64,000 bases of DNA from Panicum virgatum (taxonomy: Eukaryota; Streptophyta; Magnoliopsida; Poales; Poaceae): the NCBI RefSeq assembly GCF_016808335.1, contig NC_053141.1:24108261-24172260 (forward strand). The letters run 5' to 3'. Position numbers and translations under genes: made by a program. Positions 1 to 11,490 of the stretch are shown here, in pieces; the stretch's first letter is position 1; every line of letters starts with the position of its first letter. The notes beneath the pieces are model-generated. The model ran no database searches. It saw only the letters and a list, made by a program, of their open reading frames with translations, and was not told the DNA's origin.

Positions 1-14
1 CGGGATCCCGGTCC
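1..14 (-). pseudogene. E2 gag fragment at window edge
   Basis: These 14 bases are identical to 7936-7949, inside the gag of element E1. The base next to them, 15, is the first base of an E1 LTR. I infer that the window opens inside the gag of a sister element (E2) and that E1 inserted there, so the last five bases (GGTCC, 10-14) would be E1's target site. The match is short but the context (same family, same strand, right at an LTR end, E2's primer site and 5' LTR further on) makes chance unlikely. Confidence 0.7.
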
Positions 15-271
15 TGTAACACCCGGTTTATAAAAGGACATAAACCGAGCAATCATATACGTGCCAGGATCAAGTCACACGTATATACAACAGAATGAAC
101 AGTATATCACAGCACATATCACGAATAAGATATAACAAATCGAAATACGAATGTTATTTATTACAATAATGACAAAATGTCTGATACAGCGGAAGCGAAG
201 TACAAAATACGAATAAAGCTCTCCGAAGCTGAAGCAGGGCGCCACAGGGACGTCGACTGGGAGACGAACGC

Positions 272-1461
272 CTAGAAGTCCTCGTAGTCCTGGTAGCGCT
301 GAGCGAACTCCGTCGCGTCGGCAGGAACTGAGCAGCAGTAGCGTAACCGAGAGGAAAAAGTAGAGAAGAGGCAAGAGTGAGTACACAACTTGTACTCAAC
401 AAGTATAACACAAACTATGAGGCTCTAAGGTTGGCTGACTCAACTGCATTAGCTTTTAAGTGTTGGCAAGATTTTATTAAAGCTATTTACTACGAGTTGA
501 TGAATTACCATTAACCCAGTTACATAGTAATTAATCAGAATTAATTAAGAAACTACTGAGAACCAAACCAAAACAAAGCCACCAAGGTAACCCCGAGAAG
601 CACCTCCCTCGTCGGAAGGAGATAACTCCACTAATCAAAAGGAGGATCTGGGCCGCTCATAACTGTGAGCACGGCTAGTATACCAGTTTTTACACTCTGC
701 AGAGGTTGCACATCTTTACCCACAAGTCGTGAGCTACGCCAGTTGTTCATCACACTTCCTTAGGTGAGATGACTAGCGACTCACTACGAGGCCTTTACAA
801 AGGATCTCGTTGGTAGGGAGTAACTGCAAGGTTGGATCGGTGACTATGGAGCAGGTCTAGTGGGCGTCAAGACACGAAGCACAGACGAGGCCACTCAGCA
901 CGAGGGCCATAGAAGCTTACGCCCCTGCCCCGCAGGTAAGTTACTCCAAACCAAAAAGATCTAATTATTACGCCAAGTCTATCCCATTCTAGCCTTGTGG
1001 TAGCGCTGTTGTCCCAGGTTGTCGCTCTATGAACCGGTCCTTATGGAGAGTGGCCAACCAAGCACTAAGCACCGTGCTGGCCCCCTAAACCATGTTTCTA
1101 CAAAAACCATATTTTAACGAGACGTGAGCCACTCAAGCACGAAGCACAGAGGGCCACTCTCAGAATTAAGTTCAAGTAAACCATTAATCAAATTAATTAA
1201 AAAGGATCAGAGTATGTTATAGCGCAGCAACCTAGCACAACTAACCAAAATGCAACCCAAAGGTATATATAAAGGATATAAAGTGGCTAGGAAAGTCCTT
1301 ATAGGCATACAGTATTAAAATGCAGTATGAAATTGTAATTAAAGGTGATAGGTTGTTCATGTTATACTTGCCTTCCTCGTACTGCTCTGGCTGCTGCTCA
1401 AACTGCTCGGAAGACTGCTGCTCCTGGTACTGGTACTGGGGCTCCTCAGATGGATCAACGT
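272..1461 (-). other. Two-exon reading frame inside the LTR (unrecognised)
   Basis: On the LTR sense strand, exon A (1461-1372, 90 nt) follows an AG acceptor and encodes a Gln/Glu/Tyr-rich stretch containing EEPQYQY. It ends at a GC-type donor (GAAG then GCAAGT). Exon B (327-272) follows CTGCTGCTCAG, continues in phase, and encodes EFAQRYQDYEDF followed by a stop. The same two exons occur in all nine Tekay-type LTRs here. Exon A is open in six copies and the one length difference, in N, is a whole codon. Downstream is an AATAAA, as in a normal 3' UTR. I found no in-frame start codon. A conserved GTGAG donor upstream (near 2344) could link to a 5' exon in the right phase. Function is unknown, and it could be a leader peptide or structured RNA rather than a protein gene. 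Confidence 0.4.
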
Positions 1462-2667
1462 CTACTCACGAACACATGGCCAAAACAATGCACGATAATA
1501 AGCATACAAGCAAACACTAACAAAAACTAAGAAACAGTACATCAATACATAAAAACAGCACACTAAACTAGTCCAAAACTATTCTACGCGTTACAATGAT
1601 CGCGTGGACATAAAGAACGCTAAAAACGGAGCTAAAACGCATTTTCTAGGCTAAAAACAAGTTCTAGGGGCTTATTTGCGAGAAAAACTAAGCTCTAGGA
1701 GGTTTTCTGCAAAAACCGAGGGCTAAAACGTGAATAAACATTAACTCCAGGGTCTAACTCGCAAAAAGTCAAGTGTTGGATGGCGGGTTCAAATTCCAGG
1801 AAGCTCAGGGGGGTTCTTGCAAAGTTTTGGGCCTAACTGCGATTATTTTTCAAAAGAGGTGGACTGCGGGTTGATTCTAGGAAAACTGGGGGGGGTCTTT
1901 AACAAAATGTCCAAGGCAAACCGGTATGGACAGATCAGATCCGTCGGATCTAGATCTAAAGGCCTAGGACGAAGAGGTAAGTTGGATCTAATCTCGGCCG
2001 TTGTTTCAGGATCGGGCGGCTGGTGTTCAATCCGCGCGGGGAAGCGGCGGCGGGCTACCGCCGGCGAGGAATCCCGCGGCGGCGCGCAGGGGAACCCGCC
2101 GGAGAAGGTCAAACCGGTGTTCCCAGGCTCGGTTTGGACCATGGCTTGGCCGTGGCGCACGTGCGCGACATGGGTGACGCACTGGTGGCCTTGGCGAGGC
2201 TAAATGAGGTCCGTGGCGGTGCTGGCTCTGCGGTGGCGGGTCGGCGCGGCGAAACTCACCGGCGAGCGACGTTCTGCGGGGCTCCGAGGCTACGATCTAA
2301 TTGGACTAACGCAAACGGAGGCGTGGGGCTCTAGAGTGCTCACCGAGACTTGGCAAGGTCGGAGTTGCGGCGCTGGGGGGTCGGCGTGAAGTCCGGCGGC
2401 GGAGGGTGCGGCGGGTCCCGTGGAGCGGCCGTAGGGGTGCGGCTCCCGGCGTCCTGGTCCCGCGTACAGGTGCGCTGTCGGCTGCGGAGGCAAACCTGGG
2501 GTCAGAGGGGCCAGAACATCACCGGAGGTGTTGGATTGAGGTGGCGCAGGGGCTCACCGGCGTGGAGGTCGCGGCGGTGCTCCGCTCCGAGCAGTGGCAA
2601 GGCGGCGGCTAGGGTTGGCGCGGCGGATTGGGGGTGGATGGAGGTGCAGGGGGGCCGTGGGGGTCCC

Positions 2668-2675
2668 TATTTATA
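2668..2675 (-). promoter_or_regulatory. LTR TATA box (E1 3' LTR)
   Basis: TATAAATA on the minus strand inside CCCTATAAATAGGG. The same box is present at 11237-11244 and in element H at 49137-49144. It probably sets the start of retrotransposon RNA about 30 bases downstream. Confidence 0.65.
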
Positions 2676-3405
2676 GGGCGGCGGTCCAACATAGGCGTGC
2701 GTGCCCTGGCGGGGATTCACGGCGAGATTCCCGGCCGGGAGTTGCGCTGCGCGGGGGAGACGGTTCTGGCAAGCGGGGCCCACGGGTCAGCGGCGGGGCG
2801 CACTGCGAGCGGCCGAGCGGGCGACGCGCGGGTGCGCTGACGTGCGGGCCCAGGTGGTCAGTCGGGGCGAGGAGCGCGTGCGGGCGGAGCGGGGCGATGG
2901 GCTGGTTGAGGCGCTGCGCTCTGGGCCGGACCGAGCGGAGCCGAGGCAGCCTGGGCCAGCGGAGGAGAGGGCGAGCGGGCCTGCGCGGGATGGGCCGTTT
3001 GCTGGGGAGGGAAGAGGGCCGGTGGGAGAGGGAGAGTGGCTGGGCTGAGGTTTGGGCCAGAGCGGATTGGTCTGGTGGGCTTCCGGCAGAAAGGAAGTGG
3101 GCCGCGGGTTTGGGTTGCTGGGTTGGTTCTTTTGGGTTCCTTTCCTTTTCTATTTCTTTTCCTTTCCCCTCAACTCAAAATTATTTGAATTCAAATGAAT
3201 TTGAATTCAAACTCCTATACAAACAAACAAAACAAAACCATGCACCAGCATGAATGCAACACAAAAATTAAACCTATGATAAATTTTAGTTACTTAAGGA
3301 ACAAAAATTATATTAAATGCCAACTAAACACAATAAACCTTAGAAATTTAAATAAAGCCAATTAAATTTATTATTAAATGCTGAAATTTAACTTAGGGTG
3401 TTACA

Positions 3406-3420
3406 GACCCTACCCCCTTA
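3406..3420 (-). other. Polypurine tract of E1
   Basis: On the minus strand, TAAGGGGGTAGGGTC directly abuts the 3' LTR. This is the expected position and composition of the plus-strand DNA priming site. Element H has the equivalent at 49792-49806, N at 56750-56765. Confidence 0.85.
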
Positions 3421-3423
3421 AAG

Positions 3424-3443
3424 AAATCTCGTCCCCGAGATTT
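3424..3443 (-). other. Hairpin between pol stop and polypurine tract
   Basis: Perfect 8-bp inverted repeat AAATCTCG / CGAGATTT with a 4-base loop, overlapping the gag-pol stop codon (3442-3444) and lying 3 bases from the polypurine tract. On the sense strand the loop is GGGA, a GNRA-type tetraloop. The same structure occurs at 49810-49829 (H). It occurs with compensated changes at 56768-56786 (N), and with a wholly different stem at 58160-58177. Confidence 0.6.
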
Positions 3444-6400
3444 AGCTGGGCTGGCTAGCAAAGAGATCTGGATATGTCTTCTTCAGCTCATCTTCTCGCT
3501 CCCAAGTAGCCTCAGCTTCACTGTGATGACTCCACTGAACTCTGCACATCTTGATGCGCTTGTTCCGAGTGACCCTTTCTGATGTCTCCAGAATCTTCAC
3601 CGGATGCTCAGTATAAGTCAGATCTTCCTGCACATCGACTCCATCCAGGGGTGCCTGCTCCTCGGGTACTCGCAAACACCGCTTCAGCTGAGATATATGG
3701 AAGACATCATGAACTCCTGAGAGGCTGAGAGGTAACTCCAGGTGATAAGCAACTTCGCCTTTCTGCTCTAGCACCTTGAATGGGCCAACATACCGAGGTG
3801 CTAACTTCCCCTTGACATTAAATCTGCGGATTCCTCTCATCGGAGACACCTTCAGATACACATAATCACCAACACTGAAAGTCAGATCTCTCCGTTTGCC
3901 ATCTGCATAGCTCTTTTGCCTGCTCTGTGCAATCCTCAGATTTTCTCGCACAGCCTGAACCATCTGCTCTGCATCATCTATGATCTCAGGGCCAAAGAGC
4001 TGCTTCTCACCAATCTGATCCCAATAGAGAGGAGTCCTGCACTTTCTGCCATACAATGCCTCAAAGGGGGACTTCTTCAGACTGGCCTGATAGCTGTTGT
4101 TATACGAAAACTCAGCATATGACAGGCACTTATCCCAGCTAGTACCGTACTGAATGGCACAAGCTCTCAGCATATCTTCCAACACTTGGTAGGTTCTCTC
4201 TGTCTGCCCATCTGTCTGAGGGTGATAAGCCGTACTGAAACGCAGCTTCGTATCCAACGAATCATGGAGCTGCTCCCAGAACCGAGAAGTGAACTGAGAC
4301 CCTCTGTCAAATATGATCTTCTTGGGCACACCATGCAAGCAGACAATCCGAGAGATGTACAACTCTGCAACTCTAGCACCGGAGTAAGTAGTGTTCACTG
4401 GAATGAAATGAGCAACCTTCGTCAATCGATCCACTACTACCCAAATAGAGTTGTACCCTTTCTGAGTACGAGGCAATCCAACTATGAAATCCATCGTGAT
4501 CTCCTCCCATTTCCACTCTGGAATCTTCAAAGGCTGTAACAGACCTGCTGGTCTCTGATGCTCAGCCTTGACACGCTGACAGGTGTCACAAATAGCCACG
4601 TACTCTGCCACTGAACGCTTCATCCCATACCACCAGAAACGTTCCTTCAGATCATAATACATCTTCGTGCTGCCCGGATGAATAGAGTATGCTGTATCAT
4701 GGGCCTCACTCAGAATCAACTTTCGGAGATCCTTCACATCTGGCACACAGATCCGGTTATTGTACCACAGAGTACCCTGATCATCTTCTCTGAAATGTGG
4801 GGCCTTGCCCTTCTTGAGCAACTCACGAATCTCCTGCAGCTTCTCATCATCTTTCTGATGCTGCCTGATCTCTGACTCTAGGGTCGGTACTGCCTCAAAC
4901 GCTGCACTGGAGGTATGATGCAAGAAGCCCAGACTCAACTGCTCGAACTCCTCGCATAACTCTGGAGGCATCTGGAAAGCCACGGCCATGTTGACATAGC
5001 TTCTCCTGCTCAAAGCATCTGCTACAACATTGGCCTTACCCGGATGATAGTGAATCTCCAGGTCATAATCCTTGACTAACTCTAGCCATCTTCTCTGCCG
5101 CATGTTCAGCTCATTCTGCGTGAAAATGTACTTGAGGCTCTTGTGATCAGTGTAGATATCACACCGCTGCCCATACAAGTAATGCCTCCAAATCTTCAGA
5201 GCATGCACAACTGCGGCTAACTCAAGATCATGAGTAGGATAGTTCAGCTCATGCCGACGTAACTGCCGTGAAGCATAAGCTATCACTCTGCCCTCCTGCA
5301 TCAGAACACACCCAAGACCATCCTTCGAAGCATCACAATACATCGTGAACCTCTTCGTCTGGTCTGGCAGAGTCAGGACTGGCGCCGTGGTCAACCTTTT
5401 CTTCAGCTCATCGAAGGCCTTCTGACGCTCATCAGTCCATACGAAAGCCAAATTTTTCTCCAGCAAAGAAGTCAAAGGCTTCGCGATCTTGGAGAAATTC
5501 TCAATGAACCTCCGATAATATCCAGCTAAGCCCAAGAAAGACCTGACTTCCTTTACTGTCTGTGGTGTCTCCCACTCGAGTACATCCTTCACCTTGCTCG
5601 GATCAACAGCAATGCCTCCCTGAGAGATAACATGACCGAGGAATGGAACCTCGTCAATCCAGAACTCGCACTTGCTGAACTTAGCATACAGCTGATGCTC
5701 TCTCAATCTCTGCAATACGAGTCTCAGATGCTCCTCATGCTCTTCTTCTGTCTTGGAGAAGATCAGAATATCATCAATGAAAATTACCACGAAGACATCC
5801 AGATAATCCATGAAGACCATGTTCATCAGATGCATGAAGTAAGCCGGGGCATTAGTCAAGCCGAAGGACATGACTGTATACTCATATAGCCCGTACTTGC
5901 AGGTGAATGCCGTCTTCGGAATATCCCCAGGACGGATCCTCAGCTGAAAATAGCCCGAACGAAGATCAATCTTCGAGAATATACGAGCACCTCGAAGCAG
6001 ATCGAAGAGATCCTCAATACGGGGCAGTGGATGCTTATTCTTGATAGTAACTGCATTCAGCTCCCGATAATCCACACACATCCTCTTCGAGCCATCCTTC
6101 TTATCTACCAGCAATAATGGAAAAGCCCAAGGAGAGAAGCTGCGACGGATATAGCCCTTGGCTAGCAACTCATCAATAGTTTTCTTGACTTCTTCATGCT
6201 CTATAGGTGCCATACGGTAGGGCCGCTTTGCAATAGGAGCTGTGCCAGGCAAGAGATCAATACAAAACTCAATGGCGCGTTCAGGCGGCATACCTGGCAG
6301 ATCATCCGGAAAGACATCCGGGAATTCAGACACCACGCGAATACCGTCCGTGGGTCTAGCCTCCATCTGATGAAGAAATCCAGAAGGCTCTGAAGCACTG

Positions 6401-8013
6401 ACTGTCACCTCTTGGCCATCAGATGCCGATAAGTGAACTGTCCGCTGAGCACAATCAATACGGACTCCCCATCTGGTAAGGGTCTCCATGCCCAGAATCA
6501 CATCTATCCCAGAGGAGTCAATAACTATCAAGCCAGTGCGGAACTCTACCCCCTTTATGACAATACTAACTCTGGAGCATATAGAACATGTACGAATCTG
6601 ACCCCCAGGTGAGGTAACTACCATAGCTGTCCTCATACAAGAAACCGGTATACCATGCTGCTCGGCAAATGACTTGGAAATGAAAGAATGGGTAGCACCG
6701 GTATCGAAAAGCACTGTAGCGGGGTGAGAGTTGACCATGAACGTACCAATAACCACGTTAGGAGCCTCGGCCGCTGACTCGGCCGTCACGTGGTTCACTC
6801 TGCCCTGAAGTGGCACCCTGGGCTGAGCTGGGCGCCCCTGCTGTCCCGCCTGCGCCTTCCGGGGGCAAGTGTTGGCGTAGTGCCCCGGCTGGCCGCAGTG
6901 ATAGCACACGCGAGGAGGTGCTGGAGCCTGCTGTCCGGTAGGAGCTGCCGGACGTGGAGCCTGAGGTGCTGGCGGAGCTGGTGGAGCAGCACGAGCCGGA
7001 GGTGCTGGTAACCTCGGGCCCTGACCTGCCTGCTGCTGTCGAGGTGGGTACTGCTGCGGCCTCTGCTGGTACTGCTGGGGAGGCCGGTACTGCTGCTGGT
7101 ACGGCTGAGGCGGCTGGAGGCGAGGACGAGTGTTGCTGCCGGAAGCAACGGGGACAATCTTCCTCTTCTTGTCCTCCATCTCCAAGTGCTTGCGCTCGGT
7201 GTTGAGCGCGCTGTCAACCAGATGGTTGAAGTCGTCGAAGTGGAGGTTGAGCAGCGCGTACTGGAGGTAGTCCTCAAGGCCCTCCATGAAGTGCTCCTGC
7301 TTCTTGCGGTCATCCGCAACATCGGCAGGGGCGTAGCGAGCGAGCTGCAGAAAGCGATCACGATACTCCGTGATCGACATAGTCCCCTGAATTCACAAAG
7401 ATAGATAGATATCGAAAGATTAACTCAAGATTTCATAAGGATGGAACAAGGGGCATTAGCTCAAAAGAAACCGCTGAATGATTATACTTAAGATTACCTG
7501 CTTCAGTGCAAGGAACTCCTTCTGCTTCATCTTCATAACGCCCGCGGGGACGTTGTGGCTGCGGAAACGCTCCCTGAACTGGAGCCAAGTGAGAGACTCG
7601 CGGTCATGAACTGGGTGGAACTCCCACCAGTCCAAAGCTGCCCCTCGCAGCTGTCCTGCTGCGTACAAGACGCGCTCACGATCATCGCACTGGGCGATGT
7701 CCAGCTGACGCTCCACTGCACGGAGCCAGTCGTCAGCCTGAAGAGGGTCGGACGTGTGAGAGAACGTCGGCGGGTGACCCCTCAGAAACTCAGCACGCCT
7801 GTCGCGAGGCTGCGGCGGTGGAGGAGGCGGAGGCTGAGTGTGAGCCTGCTGAAGTGCCTGAACAGTGTTGTTCAGGGTAGCCATCATCTGCATCTGGAGC
7901 TGGAAGTACTGCTCCGGAGTCAAAGGCGGCGGCATCGGGATCCCGGTCCCCTGAGTGTTCTGACCCTGGTTGTTCTGCCCCTGCTGGTCGGAACCACGCC
8001 TGGTGTTCACCAT
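3442..8013 (-). CDS. Gag-pol polyprotein, chromovirus E1 (two exons)
   Basis: Exon 1 is 8013-7498 (172 codons, ATG at 8013-8011) and exon 2 is 7386-3442. The spliced product is about 1486 residues. Gag core is split by the intron. A CCHC knuckle ([14 protein letters not shown]) lies near residue 333 and the aspartic protease motif [10 protein letters not shown] near 400. RT carries FIDD near 709, followed by RNase H with DASKDGLG. Integrase has the HHCC zinc-binding region and the DDE residues ([16 protein letters not shown]). The C-terminus after [12 protein letters not shown] resembles a chromodomain ([18 protein letters not shown]). The polyprotein is cut by its own protease; RT and RNase H make cDNA and integrase inserts it, with the chromodomain thought to steer insertion to heterochromatin. 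No nonsense or frameshift seen. Without splicing, translation stops inside the intron, giving a short Gag. Confidence 0.92.
7387..7497 (-). other. Intron within gag (111 bp)
   Basis: The gag frame runs to LALKQ, then a GTAATC donor, then AT-rich sequence with a branch-like GAGTTAATC and an acceptor ending TTGTGAATTCAG. It resumes in phase with [12 protein letters not shown]. Unspliced, a TAA follows 14 codons after the donor. Element H has the same acceptor and intron body from 63913 to the window end. It splits the retrotransposon Gag domain, so splicing is needed for full Gag and for Pol. Confidence 0.75.
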
Positions 8014-8570
8014 CTGATTTTGGACAAAAGATTTCACGAGTAAGGATATTGCAGGAATAAATTCAGATGGATATGATAACTCTTTGCGGAAAAAGACTCA
8101 GCAATGATAAAGTAGACAGGATAGAGTGGACTATTTTACCCCCAACGATCTAACTCATTTTATTAATTAGTTAACTTTAACATCTGAGTGATTTTCTTTA
8201 AACAAATTTAAGCTACTAAGCTATGCAATCATTCAAAAATCCAAATCAAACATGTAGCATAATAACAAGCAGACAGTTTTCACAACTTAGCCGAGTTTAG
8301 CAAAAGACTTGACTAACACAACGCGTCGCGGAACGTGCTACTGTATTATCACAAAAGGGTCACCTAGCTAATACTCATGGTGGTCAGATGACTGATTCAG
8401 GCCAAAATCTACGAAAACTATTTTTCAGAGAGATAAATCAAGGCAAGATGGGTAAAAGTTCATAGAATTCAAGGGGTATAAAAGTAAAATACTTTCAGCA
8501 GGCAAGGATTGGAGAGAAGAAGTCCTAAGACTCGACCAGTTCTATCTAGGCTTCGTCCTACAGTCAATAC
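8014..8570 (-). other. E1 untranslated leader
   Basis: Sequence between the primer-binding site and the gag ATG. It is AT-rich with no long frame. A TTTGTCCAAAATCAG just before the ATG looks like a splice acceptor, so a leader intron starting in the LTR is possible but not shown. N carries a close copy at about 58230-58708. Confidence 0.6.
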
Positions 8571-8583
8571 GGCTCTGATACCA
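8571..8583 (-). other. Primer-binding site, initiator tRNA-Met type
   Basis: Minus strand TGGTATCAGAGCC, three bases from the 5' LTR end. This is the known complement of the 3' end of plant initiator tRNA-Met, as used by Tekay/Del elements. It identifies 8587 onward as a 5' LTR. Confidence 0.9.
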
Positions 8584-8586
8584 CTC

Positions 8587-11490
8587 TGTAACACCCGGTT
8601 TATAGAAGGACATAAACCGAGCAATCATATACGTGCCAGGATCAAGTCACACGTATATACAACAGAATGAACAGTATATCACAGCACATATCACGAATAA
8701 GATATAACAAATCGAAATACGAATGTTATTTATTACAATAATGACAAAATGTCTGATACAGCGGAAGCGAAGTACAAAATACGAATAAAGCTCTCCGAAG
8801 CTGAAGCAGGGCGCCACAGGGACGTCGACTGGGAGACGAATGCCTAGAAGTCCTCGTAGTCCTGGTAGCGCTGAGCGAACTCCCTCGCGTCGGCAGGAAC
8901 TGAGCAGCAGTAGCGTAACCGAGAGGAAAAAGTAGAAAAGAGGCAAGAGTGAGTACACAACATGTACTCAACAAGTATAACACAAACTATGAGGCTCTAA
9001 GGTTGGCTGACTCAACTGCATTAGCTTTTAAGTGTTGGCAAGATTTTATTAAAGCTATTTACTACGAGTTGATGAATTACCATTAACCCAGTTACATAGT
9101 AATTAATCATAATTAATTAAGAAACTACTAAGAACCAAACCAAAACCAAGCCACCAAGGTAACCCCGAGAAGCACCTCCCTCGTCGGAAGGAGATAACTC
9201 CACTAATCAAAAGGAGGATCTGGGCCGCTCATAACCGTGAGCACGGCTAGTATACCAGTTTTTACACTCTGCAGAGGTTGCACATCTTTACCCACAAGTC
9301 GTGAGCTACGCCAGTTGTTCATCACACTTCCTTAGGTGAGATGACTAGCGACTCACTACGAGGCCTTTACAAAGGATCTCGTTGGTAGGGAGTAACCGCA
9401 AGGTTGGATCGGCGACTATGGAGCAGGTCTAGTGGGCGTCAAGACACGAAGCACAGACGAGGCCACTCAGCACGAGGGCCATAGAAGCTTACGCCCCTGC
9501 CCCGCAGGTAAGTTACTCCAAACCAAAAAGATCTAATTATTACGCCAAGTCTATCCCATTCTAGCCTTGTGGTAGCGCTGTTGTCCCAGGTTGTCGCTCT
9601 ATGAACCGGTCCTTATGGAGAGTGGCCAACCAAGCACTAAGCACCGTGCTGGCCCCCTAAACCATGTTTCTACAAAAACCATATTTTAGCGAGACGTGAG
9701 CCACTCAAGCACGAAGCACAGAGGGCCACTCTCAGAATTAAGTTCAAGTAAACCATTAATCAAATTAATTAAAAAGGATCAGAGTATGTTATAGCGCAGC
9801 AACCTAGCACAACTAACCAAAATGCAACCCAAAGGTATATATAAAGGATATAAAGTGGCTAGGAAAGTCCTTATAGGCATACAGTATTAAAATGCAGTAT
9901 GAAATTGTAATTAAAGGTGATAGGTTGTTCATGTTATACTTGCCTTCCTCGTACTGCTCTGGCTGCTGCTCAAACTGCTCGGAAGACTGCTGCTCCTGGT
10001 ACTGGTACTGGGGCTCCTCAGATGGATCAACGTCTACTCACGAACACATGGCCAAAACAATGCACGATAATAAGCATACAAGAAAACACTAACAAAAACT
10101 AAGAAACAGTACATCAATACATAAAAACAGCACACTAAACTAGTCCAAAACTATTCTACGCGTTACAACGATCGCGTGGACATAAAGAACGCTAAAAACG
10201 GAGCTAAAACGCATTTTCTAGGCTAAAAACAAGTTCTAGGGGCTTATTTGCGAGAAAAACTAAGCTCTACGGGGTTTTCCGCAAAAACCGAGGACTAAAA
10301 CGAGAATAAACATTAACTCCAGGGTCTAACTCGCAAAAAGTCAAGTGTTGGACGGCGGGTTCAAATTCCAGGAAGCTCAGGGGGGTTCTTGCAAAGTTTT
10401 GGGCTTAACTGCGATTATTTTTCAAAAGAGGTGGACTGCGGGTTGATTCTAGGAATACTGGGGGGTCTTTAACAAAATGTCTAGGGCAAACCGGTATGGA
10501 CAGATCAGATCCGTCGGATCTAGATCTAAAACCCTAGGACGAAGAGGTAAGTTGGATCTAATCTCGGCCGTTGTTTCAGGATCGGGCGGCTGGGGTTCAA
10601 TCCGCGCGGGGAAGCAGCGGCGGGCTACCGCCGGCGAGGAATCCCGCGGCGGCGCGCAGGGGAACCCGCCGGAGAAGGTCAAACCGGTGTTCCCAGGCTC
10701 GGTTTGGACCATGGCTTGGCCGTGGCGCACGTGCGCGACATGGGTGACGGACTGGTGGCCTTGGCGGGGCTAAAGGAGGTCCGTGGCGGTGCTGGCTCTG
10801 CGGCGGCGGGTCGGCGCGGCGAAACGCACCGGCGAGCGGCGTTCTGCGGGGCTCCGGGGCTACGATCTAATTGGACTAACGCAAACAGAGGCGTGGGGCT
10901 CTAGAGTGCTCACCGAGAATTGGCAAGGTCGGAGTTGCGGCGCTGGGGGGTCGGCGTGAAGTCCGGCGGCGGAGGGTGCGGCCGGTCCCGTGGAGCGGCC
11001 GTAGGGGTGCGGCTCCCGGCGTCCTGGTGCCGCGTACAGGTGCGCTGTCGGCTGCGGAGGCGAACCTGGGGTCAGAGGGGCCAGAACATCACCGGAGGTG
11101 TTGGATTGAGGCGGCGCAGGGGCTCACCGGCGTGGAGGTCGCGGCGGTGCTCCGCTCCGAGCAGTGGCAAGGCGGCGGCTAGGGTTGGCGCGGCGGATTG
11201 GGGTGGATGGAGGTGCAGGGGGGCCGTGGGGGTCCCTATTTATAGGGCGGCGGTCCAACATAGGCGTGCGTGCCCGAGCGGGGATTCACGGCGAGATTCC
11301 CGGCCGGGAGTTGCGCTGCGCGGGGGAGACGGTTCTGGCAAGCGGGGCCCACGGGTCAGCGGCGGGGCGCACTGCGAGCGGCCGAGCGGGCGACGCGGAC
11401 GACGCGCGGGTGCGCTGACGTGCAGGCCCAGGCGGTCAGTCGGGGCGAGGAGCGCGTGCGGGCGGAGCGGGGCGCTGGGCTGGTTGAGGC
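8587..11490 (-). repeat. E1 5' LTR, truncated
   Basis: Co-linear with 15-2912 of the 3' LTR and then stops abruptly within GGTTGAGGC, so about 490 bp of the LTR start (U3, sense orientation) is missing. TATA box at 11237-11244 is retained. It carries the LTR reading frame (exon A about 9944-10033, exon B about 8844-8899) with the frame open. Confidence 0.9.

Larger units (their letters stand above)
15..3405 (-). repeat. E1 3' LTR (3391 bp)
   Basis: Bounded by inverted ends TGTAACACCC and GGGTGTTACA. On the minus strand it directly follows the polypurine tract, so it is the 3' LTR. It is nearly identical to 8587-11490 with few substitutions, which suggests a fairly recent insertion. A TATAAATA box lies at 2668-2675. 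A poly(A) signal AATAAA is visible on the minus strand near 153-158. If transcription starts just below the TATA box and ends near the AATAAA, R is about 2.5 kb and U5 only about 130 bp. The GC-rich stretch at about 2030-3060 contains no credible gene. Confidence 0.93.
15..11490 (-). mobile_element. E1: Tekay/Del-type chromovirus, 5' LTR truncated
   Basis: Ty3/gypsy retrotransposon read on the minus strand: 5' LTR (8587-11490, truncated), primer-binding site (8571-8583), leader, spliced gag-pol (8013-3442), polypurine tract (3406-3420) and 3' LTR (15-3405). The gag-pol frame is uninterrupted apart from one intron. Polyprotein order (gag, protease, RT, RNase H, integrase, chromodomain-like tail), the initiator-Met primer site and the 3.4 kb LTRs fit the Tekay/Del chromovirus clade. 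The promoter-proximal part of the 5' LTR is lost through a deletion that also consumed the right target duplication. The protein genes look intact, but this copy has no complete 5' LTR. Confidence 0.9.

Noticed and set aside
1320..1530. Cys-rich small proteins (SSYCSGCCSNCSEDCC type) repeated in many LTRs
   Set aside because: They are the antisense of LTR exon A, whose sense frame has the better splice context and shared stop. Recurrence simply reflects LTR copies.
1817..3253. Long Gly/Arg-rich open frames in the GC-rich half of each LTR
   Set aside because: High GC makes long frames on both strands; frames are not kept between copies and show no domain.
8571..8583. tRNA gene fragments
   Set aside because: The tRNA-like matches are primer-binding sites; no cloverleaf sequence surrounds any of them.
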